Assembly (NCBI GenBank): GCA_045537065.1
Contig: JAZSOT010000045.1
Coordinates: 1-14,171, forward strand
Direction: 5' to 3'
Origin: RGIG8709 sp045537065
GTDB lineage: Bacteria > Bacillota > Clostridia > Monoglobales > Monoglobaceae
Length of the DNA: 14,171 bases
Shown here: one piece after another, positions 6,002 through 12,643 of the stretch
How the letters are laid out: every line of letters starts with the position of its first letter
Numbering within the stretch: the first letter of the stretch is position 1
Made by a program: the position numbers and the translations under genes
Notes under the pieces: model-generated
What the model saw: only the letters and a program-made list of their open reading frames with translations
What the model was told of the DNA's origin: nothing
Databases searched by the model: none

Positions 6002-6763
6002 CTACAGAATACTGTCGATAACGTCTTTCATATTATAAAGACCTTTTGTTTTATCTTTCATAAATCTTGCGGCACGGACTGCACCAACTGCAAATACCTC
6101 TTTTGAGGTTGCAGTGTGATTTAGCTCGATAACCTCATCCCTGCCTGCAAATATAACCTGATGCTCACCGACAATTGTTCCTCCGCGGACTGCGTGGATT
6201 CCGATTTCTTCCCTTTCTCTCTTCTTCCTTACGCTGTGTCTGTCGTAAGTATATTTAGGGTTATAGGAAACAGTTTCAGAAATCGCATCTGCAATTGCAA
6301 GTGCTGTTCCGCTTGGTGCATCAATTTTTAAGTTATGATGCTTTTCAATAATTTCTATGTCAAAGCTTTCTTCAAGAACGCTTGACGCTCTTTTTGCAAG
6401 CTCTATAATTAGATTTACCCCAACTGACATATTGGCGGAATAGAACATGGGAGCATTTTCTGCTGCAGAAACAATTGCCTCTCTCTGTTCCTCCGAAAGC
6501 CCTGTTGTGCATACAATATAGGGGATTTTCTTCTCTGTGGCAAATTTCAGCATATTATCAAAAACCGAGGGATGCGAAAAATCAATTATACAGTCAATTT
6601 CCTCTTTCACATCATATGGGTTTTCATAAATTTCAAATTCCAAAGCAGGATTTTTAACCTTATCAACTCCCGCAACAATTTTTATATCCTCCGTCTGGGA
6701 TGCCGCCTGACAAACTGCATTTCCCATTTTGCCCGAGGCTCCGCAAAGTAGAATGTTTATCAT
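6002..6763 (-). CDS. dapB: 4-hydroxy-tetrahydrodipicolinate reductase
   Basis: The product reduces 4-hydroxy-tetrahydrodipicolinate to tetrahydrodipicolinate with NAD(P)H, the second step of the diaminopimelate branch. It has 253 aa, close to the family norm. The Rossmann motif GASGKMG (8-14), CTTG (85-88), the signature EKHHNLKIDAPSGTA (140-154) with the catalytic His pair and Lys146, and HAVRGGTIVGEHQV near the C-terminus are all intact. The ATG at 6763 is preceded by AAAGGAAG. It is last in asd-dapA-dapB, 56 nt after dapA, with a GC-rich hairpin in the gap, and ends at the bidirectional terminator. Confidence 0.97.
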   Translation of the reverse strand: MINILLCGASGKMGNAVCQAASQTEDIKIVAGVDKVKNPALEFEIYENPYDVKEEIDCIIDFSHPSVFDNMLKFATEKKIPYIVCTTGLSEEQREAIVSAAENAPMFYSANMSVGVNLIIELAKRASSVLEESFDIEIIEKHHNLKIDAPSGTALAIADAISETVSYNPKYTYDRHSVRKKREREEIGIHAVRGGTIVGEHQVIFAGRDEVIELNHTATSKEVFAVGAVRAARFMKDKTKGLYNMKDVIDSIL

Positions 6764-6788
6764 TTGCTTTCTTCCTTTCGTTTATATA

Positions 6789-6814
6789 AGCCGAGGGGGT
6801 ATTTCCCCTCGGCT
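6789..6814 (-). other. GC-rich hairpin between dapA and dapB
   Basis: AGCCGAGGGG (6789-6798) pairs perfectly with CCCCTCGGCT (6805-6814), ten pairs with a 6-nt loop, 5 nt after the dapA stop. No T-run follows on either strand, so it is not a typical terminator. It may protect the 3' end of an asd-dapA message or set different dapA and dapB levels. Confidence 0.8.
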
Positions 6815-6819
6815 CTAAA

Positions 6820-7701
6820 TTACTTTAAAAGTCCAACTGCCTTAAGCTCGTTTTTCAGTTTTTCTAAGTTTTCAGGCTCCATATCGCAAAGAGGACCTCT
6901 AAGATGTCCTACCTCGTAGCCTAAAACATTCATTGCTGTTTTAATAGGTATTGGATTTACCTCAATAAAGAGTGCATTCACAAGATTTAAATATTTTAAG
7001 AATTCGTCCTTTGATTTTTCCACATTACCCTCTAAGAAATCTGCACAGATATTGTGGGTTTCCTCAGGAAGAATATTTGCAAGAACGGAGATAACCCCTT
7101 TTCCGCCAAGTGACATTATAGGAACGATAACATCATCATTTCCTGAATATAAAACAAGGTCTGTTTCTCTTGCAAGCTTTGCCGCAAAGGCAAGGTCGCC
7201 TGTTGCTTCCTTAACTGCAACTATGTTTGGAATTTTATCAAGATATTTGAACGTGTCAAGTGTGATTGTAACCCCTGTTCTTCCCGGAATATGATAAAGG
7301 ATAATGGGGATATTAACCGCATTTGCAATATCCTCAAAATATTTCTTTAAGCCCTTCTGAGTTGCTTTATTATAATAAGGAGTAACAACCAAAAGTCCGT
7401 CACAGCCTGCATCTTCTGCAAATTTACTCAAGAAAATTGCGTGCTTTGAGTCGTTGCTTCCTGTTCCTGCAATAACAGGCACTCTTCCCTTAACAGTTTC
7501 AACGGTGTGTTTTATAACCGCTGTGTGTTCCTCGTCGGGCATTGTGCTGCATTCGCCGGTTGTTCCGCAAACAACTATGGCATCTGTTTTGTTTGCAATA
7601 TGAAATTCAATTAATTCGTCAAGCTTTTTATAGTCAACACCGCTTTCGTTAAATGGTGTGATAAGGGCTACCGCTGAACCCTCAAATGGTGCTTTTTTCA
7701 T
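6820..7701 (-). CDS. dapA: 4-hydroxy-tetrahydrodipicolinate synthase
   Basis: The product condenses pyruvate with aspartate semialdehyde, the first committed step to diaminopimelate and lysine (and to dipicolinate in spores). It is a 293-aa TIM-barrel protein of standard length. GTTGECSTM (46-54) contains the substrate-binding Thr pair, Tyr136 of YHIPGRTG is the conserved catalytic Tyr, and Lys164 of VAVKEATGD is the Schiff-base Lys. ATG 7701 has AGGAG upstream in a 29-nt gap after asd. I see no lysine-responsive leader in the gap. Confidence 0.97.
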   Translation of the reverse strand: MKKAPFEGSAVALITPFNESGVDYKKLDELIEFHIANKTDAIVVCGTTGECSTMPDEEHTAVIKHTVETVKGRVPVIAGTGSNDSKHAIFLSKFAEDAGCDGLLVVTPYYNKATQKGLKKYFEDIANAVNIPIILYHIPGRTGVTITLDTFKYLDKIPNIVAVKEATGDLAFAAKLARETDLVLYSGNDDVIVPIMSLGGKGVISVLANILPEETHNICADFLEGNVEKSKDEFLKYLNLVNALFIEVNPIPIKTAMNVLGYEVGHLRGPLCDMEPENLEKLKNELKAVGLLK

Positions 7702-7730
7702 ATTTTTCTCCTATCCTTTCTTAGAAATTA

Positions 7731-8810
7731 TTAATCAAAATATCCGTTTGCCGCAAGAAGCTCTGCAAGTAAAACAGCTCCACCTGCCGCACCTCTTAAG
7801 GTGTTGTGTGAAAGGCAAACAAACTTATAATCAAACTGACTGTCTTCGCGAAGTCTTCCAACAGAAACCGCCATTCCGCCTTCTAAATCTCTGTCAAGCT
7901 TTGCCTGTGGACGGTTGTCTTCTTCAAAATAATTTATAAACTGGGCTGGTGCAGATGGAAGATTTTTAAGCTGTGGCTCTCCCTTAAATTCTGCCCATGC
8001 TTTTTTGATTTCATCAATTTCCGGCTTTTTGTCAAAGCTTACGAAAACTGCGGCTGTGTGTCCGTCAGATACAGGAACACGGAGACACTGAGTTGTGATA
8101 GACGGAGAAGTTGCATCAACAATTTTGTCACCGTCAATTTTTCCCCAAACCTTAAGGGGTTCTTTTTCGCTCTTTTCTTCTTCTCCGCCGATAAACGGAA
8201 TAAGATTGTCAACCATTTCAGGCCATGTTTCAAAGGTTTTGCCCGCTCCTGAAATCGCCTGATAGGTACAAGCAAGCACGTTTTTAACTCCATAGCCCAT
8301 AAGAGGATGAAGTGCGGGAACATAGCTTTGAATTGAACAGTTTGACTTAACTGCAATAAAGCCTTTCTTTGTTCCGAGACGCTTTTTCTGCTCTTTTATA
8401 ATTTCCATATGTTCGGGATTAACCTCAGGGATAATCATTGGAACATCAGGTGTGTGTCTGTGTGCTGAGTTGTTTGAAATAACAGGGCATTCTGCTTTTG
8501 CATACTTTTCTTCAAGTGCCTTTATCTCATCTTTCTTCATATCAACTGCACAGAAAACAAAATCTACCATTGATGCAATTTTTTCAACATCTTCTGTTGC
8601 ATTCATAATAACCATATCGCGAACTTTTTCAGGCATAGGTGTTTTCATTGCCCAACGGCTCTCTGCCACCTCTTTATATGTTTTTCCTGCACTTCTTGGA
8701 GATGCTGCAAGAACAACTAAATCAAACCAGGGATGATTTTCTGTGAGAGTTATAAATCTCTGACCAACCATTCCTGTTGCACCGATAATACCAACTTTAT
8801 ATTTCTTCAA
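7731..8810 (-). CDS. asd: Aspartate-semialdehyde dehydrogenase, archaeal/fungal-type
   Basis: The product reduces aspartyl phosphate to aspartate semialdehyde with NADPH, feeding dapA directly downstream. It has 359 aa. The start is a TTG at 8810 with GGAGG 8 nt upstream; the protein begins with the Rossmann motif GIIGATGMVGQRFI (8-20). Several features match the archaeal/fungal class rather than the E. coli type: ENHPWFDLVVLAASPRSAGK, LIPFIGGEEEKSEKEPLK and RVPVSDGHT. The catalytic Cys158 lies in VKSNCSIQSY and His251 in SDGHT. Its own sigma-A promoter lies upstream, with a perfect dyad over the -35 region. A neighbouring phosphodiesterase gene reads into it from upstream and could contribute transcripts. 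Confidence 0.95.
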   Translation of the reverse strand: MKKYKVGIIGATGMVGQRFITLTENHPWFDLVVLAASPRSAGKTYKEVAESRWAMKTPMPEKVRDMVIMNATEDVEKIASMVDFVFCAVDMKKDEIKALEEKYAKAECPVISNNSAHRHTPDVPMIIPEVNPEHMEIIKEQKKRLGTKKGFIAVKSNCSIQSYVPALHPLMGYGVKNVLACTYQAISGAGKTFETWPEMVDNLIPFIGGEEEKSEKEPLKVWGKIDGDKIVDATSPSITTQCLRVPVSDGHTAAVFVSFDKKPEIDEIKKAWAEFKGEPQLKNLPSAPAQFINYFEEDNRPQAKLDRDLEGGMAVSVGRLREDSQFDYKFVCLSHNTLRGAAGGAVLLAELLAANGYFD

Positions 8811-8847
8811 CTTAATAACCTCCGAACTTTATCTTAATCAATATTAT

Positions 8848-8886
8848 ATTATATGTCATTTTCCCCCAAAAGTCAACCACTTTTGG
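8848..8886 (-). promoter_or_regulatory. Sigma-A promoter of asd-dapA-dapB with dyad over the -35 box
   Basis: On the minus strand TTGACT (8876-8871), a 17-bp spacer and TATAAT (8853-8848). A perfect inverted repeat, CCAAAAGT (8866-8873) and ACTTTTGG (8879-8886) with a 5-bp centre, straddles the -35 box; this could be an operator. The leader is about 30 nt and too short for a lysine riboswitch. Confidence 0.85.
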
Positions 8887-8917
8887 CTCATTTTTAACCC
8901 AAATTCAAGGGTTTTTC

Positions 8918-9376
8918 CTACATATTTATATGGGAAAGAGAAAATCCTGCGTCTTTTATTTCAAGAATACCGTAGGACGAGGATGCAGGGCCTGGATTAA
9001 AAAGGCATATCCCCTCTTCCTCTTCAATAAATTTCCTGTGGGTGTGACCGAAAATAACAAGGTCTGCCCCCTTTTCCCTTGCAGTCATATAAAGCTTATA
9101 CATTCCGTATTTTACATTTTCTCTGTGCCCGTGGGTAAGAAAAATTTTCACTCCGAAAAGCTCAAAAAATCTCTCGTATGGCTCATCTTTCACAAAATAA
9201 TCGTTATTTCCAATTACATAAATGAAATTCTTTCTTGGATAAAGCATCTGAAGCTCTTTCACATCCGAAAAAATATCCCCTGCGTGAATTATATAGGTTA
9301 TGTCTTTTTCTTTTTCAATTATTCTCTGCATCGCTCCCACATTTTGGTGGGAGTCGCTGAATATAAGTGCTTTCAT
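8918..9376 (-). CDS. YfcE/MJ0936-family metallophosphoesterase
   Basis: The product is a calcineurin-like phosphodiesterase, usually manganese-dependent, of the small YfcE group; the natural substrate is not established for most members. It has 152 aa. The five metal-binding blocks are present in order: the FSDSHQN segment (about 6-12), HAGDIF (31-36), GNNDYF, LTHGHR and FGHTH. ATG 9376 has AAGGAGG 9-10 nt upstream. The frame stays open upstream through hairpin array C, giving a false 38-residue extension. No convincing terminator separates it from asd 107 bp downstream, so read-through into the lysine genes is possible. Confidence 0.92.
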   Translation of the reverse strand: MKALIFSDSHQNVGAMQRIIEKEKDITYIIHAGDIFSDVKELQMLYPRKNFIYVIGNNDYFVKDEPYERFFELFGVKIFLTHGHRENVKYGMYKLYMTAREKGADLVIFGHTHRKFIEEEEGICLFNPGPASSSYGILEIKDAGFSLSHINM

Positions 9377-9396
9377 TTTTTTCGCCTCCTTATCTC

Positions 9397-9500
9397 GTTG
9401 CCAAAGGCAACATATCGAGTGTGAAACACATATCGAGTCTGTAGGACATATCGAGAATTTGCAAGAATTCATATCGACGATTTCAAGCAAAGCTTGAAAT
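9397..9500 (-). promoter_or_regulatory. CGATAT-linked hairpin array, copy C, leader of the phosphodiesterase gene
   Basis: On the minus strand five hairpins: ATTTCAAGC-TTT-GCTTGAAAT (9500-9480), GAATT-CTTGCA-AATTC, GTC-CTACA-GAC, GTGT-TTC-ACAC and GTTGCC-TTT-GGCAAC (9411-9397). CGATAT linkers start at 9476, 9453, 9435 and 9417 in steps of 23, 18 and 18. The array ends 20 nt before the ATG and is followed by a strong SD. The loop and closing pairs of the final hairpin differ from copies A and B, yet the stem is longer. Confidence 0.85.
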
Positions 9501-9501
9501 T

Positions 9502-9530
9502 ATTCTACCACAAAATAAACTTTTTGTCAC
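9502..9530 (-). promoter_or_regulatory. Sigma-A-like promoter of the phosphodiesterase gene
   Basis: GTGACA (9530-9525), 17-bp spacer, TAGAAT (9507-9502). This is weaker than the promoters of copies A and B. The calculated start near 9495 falls inside the first 9-bp hairpin, so the true start may be a few bases earlier or the full hairpin may act as DNA. Confidence 0.65.
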
Positions 9531-9547
9531 CATAAATTACACATTTA

Positions 9548-9555
9548 CATATAAT
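9548..9555 (+). promoter_or_regulatory. -10 element of the small-gene cluster, sigma factor uncertain
   Basis: CATATAAT contains a perfect TATAAT (9550-9555) but no good -35 box 17 bp upstream. The same octamer fits the sigma-E/K style CATA-N-A-N-T -10 pattern, though the nearest upstream ATA (9532) is 13 bp away, not the expected 16. The site lies back to back with the phosphodiesterase promoter. Confidence 0.4.
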
Positions 9556-9574
9556 ATGGTAAGGAGATGTTGAT

Positions 9575-9844
9575 ATGAATATTGGTGATATGATTTCAAA
9601 AATGAATACAGAGGTTTTGAAACAGAAATTTTCAATGATTGAAAATATGCTGACTCCTGACCAGAAAAAACAAATGGAACAGGCTATCCGTGATTTTGAG
9701 TCGGGGGATATAAAAGAAAAGCTTAAAGGCGTGTCTTCGGGAGACCTTGACAAGGAGCTTAAAAGCAATCCCGAACTTTTAAAAGGTCTTGCAAAAAACC
9801 CCGAGCTTATTAATAAGCTTTCCGAAATACTCAAAAAGAAATAA
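9575..9844 (+). CDS. Small helical protein, spore-cluster member of unknown function
   Basis: The product has 89 aa. ATG 9575 follows AAGGAG by 9 nt. The protein is predicted helical and highly charged, with no membrane segment or signal: MNIGDMISKMNTEV at the start, MLTPDQKKQMEQAIRDFES in the middle, and a C-terminal ELLKGLAKNPELINKLSEIL. No cysteine or catalytic motif is present. It is first in a run of three small plus-strand genes (15-nt and 7-nt gaps) ending just before sipL. A sporulation role is inferred from that context only. Confidence 0.75.
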   Translation: MNIGDMISKMNTEVLKQKFSMIENMLTPDQKKQMEQAIRDFESGDIKEKLKGVSSGDLDKELKSNPELLKGLAKNPELINKLSEILKKK

Positions 9845-9859
9845 CAGGAGGAATAAATT

Positions 9860-10273
9860 ATGGAGGAAAAAGATATTCAGCAGGGCTTTGAAAAGCTTTC
9901 CGAAATGCTTTCAACAGAAGACGGGCAAAAACAGATTTCGGATATTATATCCGCTTTGCAAGGCGATGGGGGGGAAGAAGAATCACCTCTTTCGGGCATT
10001 CTTTCCTCCCTTGGTATGGCATCTTCTGAAGAAAAGGAAGAGAAAAAACAACCGCAAAATTCAGGGTTTGACCTTGATTTTGCCACTCTTTCAAAAGTCA
10101 AAAAGCTTCTTTCGGCATCAGGCGGAAAAAAAAGCGAAAGCACAGCCCTTCTCCAAAGTCTTAAACCCTTCCTCCGTGACGAGAGAAAAGAAAAAATAGA
10201 TAGTCTTATAAAAATTATGTCCTATGCTTCTGTTTTTAAAGAATTTGGCGGATTTATGAAAGGGGGAGATTAA
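9860..10273 (+). CDS. Small acidic protein with conserved-looking C-terminal helices, spore-cluster member
   Basis: The product has 137 aa; ATG 9860 follows AGGAGG by 8 nt. Two parts are visible: an N-terminal helical/acidic half with a low-complexity linker rich in Glu, Lys, Ser and Gln (about residues 38-68), and a C-terminal half LLQSLKPFLRDERKEKIDSL followed by IKIMSYASVFKEFGGFMKGG. From memory, similar C-termini (LKPFL-x-x-x-R-x-x-KID) occur in uncharacterised clostridial proteins near spore genes; this is not verified. There is no membrane segment or signal peptide. Function unknown. Confidence 0.78.
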   Translation: MEEKDIQQGFEKLSEMLSTEDGQKQISDIISALQGDGGEEESPLSGILSSLGMASSEEKEEKKQPQNSGFDLDFATLSKVKKLLSASGGKKSESTALLQSLKPFLRDERKEKIDSLIKIMSYASVFKEFGGFMKGGD

Positions 10274-10280
10274 AATTTAT

Positions 10281-10673
10281 ATGAGATACGCACCTGAGAG
10301 ACAAAACTCAAAGCAAAACTATATGTACCAGCAACCTATGCCAAGAGTGCATCAAAACAACACCGTGCATCAACAGCCCTCCCCTCACCAAAGCTCTGCG
10401 TCAAAAACCAGTATGCCACCAGAAAGGGAGGAGAAAAGATGCGGATGCTGTGAAAAAAGGGAGAAAAACATCCTGGAAAAGTTTTTGCCTGAAAATATTT
10501 ACAATCCGAAAACAAAAAAGCTTTTCGGAATTTTAAGTCCCGAAGAGCTTCTTCTTGTAGCTCTTATTTTTCTTTTTGCAGACTCCGACAGAGACGACTC
10601 AAATCTTCTGTGTCTTGCCCTTTTATATCTTCTTTTTGCGGACAAATTTGACCTGTCTGCTTTTTTAAAGTAA
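10281..10673 (+). CDS. Small protein with disordered N-terminus and two hydrophobic C-terminal segments
   Basis: The product has 130 aa. ATG 10281 has a GGGGGAG 12 nt upstream, an ordinary but distant SD. Residues 1-50 are hydrophilic and rich in Gln, Pro, His and Ser (YQQPMPRVHQNN and similar), a likely disordered tail. A CGCC cluster (about 54-57) follows. The C-terminus has two similar hydrophobic units, EELLLVALIFLFADSDRDDS and NLLCLALLYLLFADKFD, each ending in acidic residues, perhaps a membrane hairpin or an assembly motif. I recall the same LLL-x-ALIFL pattern in small Clostridia proteins close to spore genes, unverified. Its position just upstream of sipL suggests a spore coat or morphogenesis role. 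Confidence 0.78.
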   Translation: MRYAPERQNSKQNYMYQQPMPRVHQNNTVHQQPSPHQSSASKTSMPPEREEKRCGCCEKREKNILEKFLPENIYNPKTKKLFGILSPEELLLVALIFLFADSDRDDSNLLCLALLYLLFADKFDLSAFLK

Positions 10674-10699
10674 TAAACTTCTAATTCCCGTCATAGAAT
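10673..10699 (+). promoter_or_regulatory. Candidate sigma-E promoter of sipL
   Basis: ATA (10673-10675), 16 bp, then CATAGAAT (10692-10699). This fits the ATA-N16-CATA-N3-T consensus known for mother-cell sigma-E of Bacillus. No sigma-A pair is visible in the gap. The predicted start near 10706 gives a short leader with SD AGAGGAG, 8 nt before the ATG. The first base pair overlaps the TAA of the upstream gene. Confidence 0.5.
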
Positions 10700-10739
10700 T
10701 GTTACAAGAAAAAAAATAAGTTTAAGAGGAGATATAACT

Positions 10740-12296
10740 ATGTCAATAAATCTTTGCAAGGAGAAAGTTAAAGCCAGCGAAATTTTATGCTCGCAATATT
10801 TAAAACAGACTGCTCAGGCTGATATTATCGTGCCTGATGTTTGCCCTGATGTTTTGAAAGTTTTGAGAGTGAGTGCCAAGGCATTCATCACAAACAGGAC
10901 CATCCAGCAGGACAGAGCATATATAGGGGGAGTGATTAAGCTTAACCTTTTGTATCTGCCCGAGGATGACCTGTGCGGAAAAATAAAGTGCATCAACCAC
11001 AGCTTTGATTTTAACCATATGGAAGATGTGCCCGGGGCAAAATCAGGAATGAATCTCTGCGTTGAGGCAGAATGCGAAAGTGCAACCTGTGAGCTTATCA
11101 ACAGCCGAAAGCTAAGCGTTACCTGCAATCTTGGAATAAGCATCAAGATTACGGAAGAGACAGAGCTTGAGCTTGCCACAAGCCCTGAAGAAAATTCCTG
11201 TCTTTGCACCAGATGCACACCCCTTAAAATTCTTTCTGCGTCAATGGATTTTGACCGTGAAATGACTATCAAAGAAACCCTTTCCATTCCTCAGGGAAAG
11301 CCTCTTCCTGCAGAAATACTGAAAATTGACGCAAGACCCTCATCCTGTGAGCTTAAAACTTTTGACAAAAGAGCAACTCTTCGCGGGGATATGTTGCTTA
11401 CCATTCTTTACGGAACAGAAAACCCCGAGGAAAGTCCTGTTGAATTTATGGAATTTTCTCTTCCCTTTACAGAAGTTTTTGAAATCTCAGAGCTGAAAGA
11501 AAATTTTGAAATCGAACAGGATATTATAACAAAAAATATAAACTGCAATATTTTAAATTCGGACACCCCATCTCTTGATGTGGAAATACTTGCGGGAGTT
11601 TTCCTGAAAGCATCCGAAACTGCGGAAATTTCCGTTATTGATGATGCTTTTTCCGAAAAGGAAAATCTTGAAATCAAGAAAAAAGCCTGCACAGTTGAGA
11701 GATTTTTAGACAGCTTTTATGTTCAGCTTCCGCAAAAAGAAATTTTTGAGGTTCCCGAATATCTTCCTGAAATTAAAAAGGTTTGCGACATTTCCCTAAC
11801 CCCATCAGTTTGCGACATCAGTATTTCAGATGGAAAAATTCAGGTTAAGGGAAAAACCTCGGCAAATCTTTTATACATAACCTCATCATCCGAGCTTCCT
11901 GTGGCGGGATGTGAACAGGAATATGATTTCTGTCACAGCTTTGACCTGCCCTGTACCTGCATGGATGCAGTTTGCGAGGCAAAGGTTACTCCTGAGCATA
12001 TAAGCTATACCCTGACAGGCGACAGACTTATAGAGCTTCGCATTATAACCGCACTTTCTGTTAAGTGCTTATCTTCTGACAAAACAATGCTTATTGAAGA
12101 AATTCAAAAAACTGATGTTGAGCCGGAGACTCTTCCAGAAATTGTTATATATTTTACCAAGACGGGAGACACCCTTTGGAATATTGCGAAGAAATACCAC
12201 ATTTCTCCCGACAAAATCGCATACGACAATGACCTTGCCCCGAATAATTTAGATACACCGTTTAAATGCGGAGAAAAGATAAAAATTATTTTGTAA
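10740..12296 (+). CDS. sipL: SipL-type DUF3794/LysM spore morphogenesis protein
   Basis: The product has 518 aa and resembles SipL of Clostridioides difficile, which binds the ATPase SpoIVA and anchors the spore coat to the forespore. It has successive DUF3794 (SPOCS) units, at about residues 30-130, 180-290 and 330-440. Their recurrent pattern is visible, for example ADIIVPDVCPDVLKVLRV near the start and a later IKKVCDISLTPSVCD. A C-terminal LysM domain (about 470-518) begins with YFTKTGDTLWNIAKKYHIS. No signal peptide is present, as expected for a mother-cell protein. There are about 24 cysteines, unusually many. Assignment to sipL rather than another DUF3794-LysM paralogue is likely but not certain. 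It has its own sigma-E-like promoter and a strong terminator. Confidence 0.85.
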   Translation: MSINLCKEKVKASEILCSQYLKQTAQADIIVPDVCPDVLKVLRVSAKAFITNRTIQQDRAYIGGVIKLNLLYLPEDDLCGKIKCINHSFDFNHMEDVPGAKSGMNLCVEAECESATCELINSRKLSVTCNLGISIKITEETELELATSPEENSCLCTRCTPLKILSASMDFDREMTIKETLSIPQGKPLPAEILKIDARPSSCELKTFDKRATLRGDMLLTILYGTENPEESPVEFMEFSLPFTEVFEISELKENFEIEQDIITKNINCNILNSDTPSLDVEILAGVFLKASETAEISVIDDAFSEKENLEIKKKACTVERFLDSFYVQLPQKEIFEVPEYLPEIKKVCDISLTPSVCDISISDGKIQVKGKTSANLLYITSSSELPVAGCEQEYDFCHSFDLPCTCMDAVCEAKVTPEHISYTLTGDRLIELRIITALSVKCLSSDKTMLIEEIQKTDVEPETLPEIVIYFTKTGDTLWNIAKKYHISPDKIAYDNDLAPNNLDTPFKCGEKIKIIL

Positions 12297-12301
12297 AAAG
12301 T

Positions 12302-12329
12302 AAAGCGAGTGGAAATCCACTCGCTTTTT
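12302..12329 (+). terminator. Terminator of sipL
   Basis: AAAGCGAGTGG (12302-12312) pairs with CCACTCGCTTT (12317-12327), eleven pairs with loop AAAT; five T residues end the site. It lies 5 nt after the sipL stop. The A-rich 5' side would also serve the minus-strand toxin-antitoxin transcript. Between 12330 and 12367 I see nothing notable. Confidence 0.92.
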
Positions 12330-12367
12330 AAATCGCAAAAACACAAAGAGACATTATATTAATAACC

Positions 12368-12643
12368 CTAAAACAAATCACTGTGTGTGCCTGTTCTGGT
12401 TAGATACAAAATCAGTTCATTTTCCGAAATTTCATATATCAAAAGCCAATCAGGTGCAATATGACATTCCCTGCATCCCGAAAATTTCCCTGACAAACTA
12501 TGGTCTCTGTTAAATTCCGGAAGTTTTTCTCCATTTGCGAGTTACCTGATTACATCTGCCAAAAGAGTGATGTTATATCCCCTCTTTTCAATTCTTTTCA
12601 AGTCTTTTTGAAATTTTGTGGTTGGTTTTATTGAATACATCAT
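12368..12643 (-). pseudogene. yafQ: YafQ-family mRNA-interferase toxin interrupted by a stop codon
   Basis: Translation from ATG 12640 gives MYSIKPTTKFQKDLKRIEKR, then LLADVIR, a TAA at codon 33 (12544-12542), and continues in the same frame with LANGEKLPEFNRDHSLSGKF and the block RECHIAPDWLLIYEI, ending LTRTGTHSDLF. This is a full-length YafQ-like toxin (RelE/ParE superfamily, ribosome-dependent mRNA cleavage) but for the one stop. All residues corresponding to the known active site (His47, His60, Asp64, Trp65, His86, Phe90) lie after the stop. One base change (for example AAA or CAA to TAA) would explain it. The ATGATG start overlaps the TGA of the antitoxin gene by 4 nt, the usual layout. 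Either the toxin is dead, or the stop is a sequencing error. Confidence 0.9.

Noticed and set aside
8811..8847. Lysine riboswitch before asd
   Set aside because: The leader is only about 30 nt and has none of the known core, far less than the roughly 170 nt needed.
8896..8913. Terminator of the phosphodiesterase gene
   Set aside because: AACCC/GGGTT is only five pairs, and on the minus strand no T-run follows; too weak to call.
8930..9424. 164-aa plus-strand reading frame
   Set aside because: It lies opposite the phosphodiesterase gene and its leader, has no SD, and its translation is a low-complexity antisense of a conserved gene.
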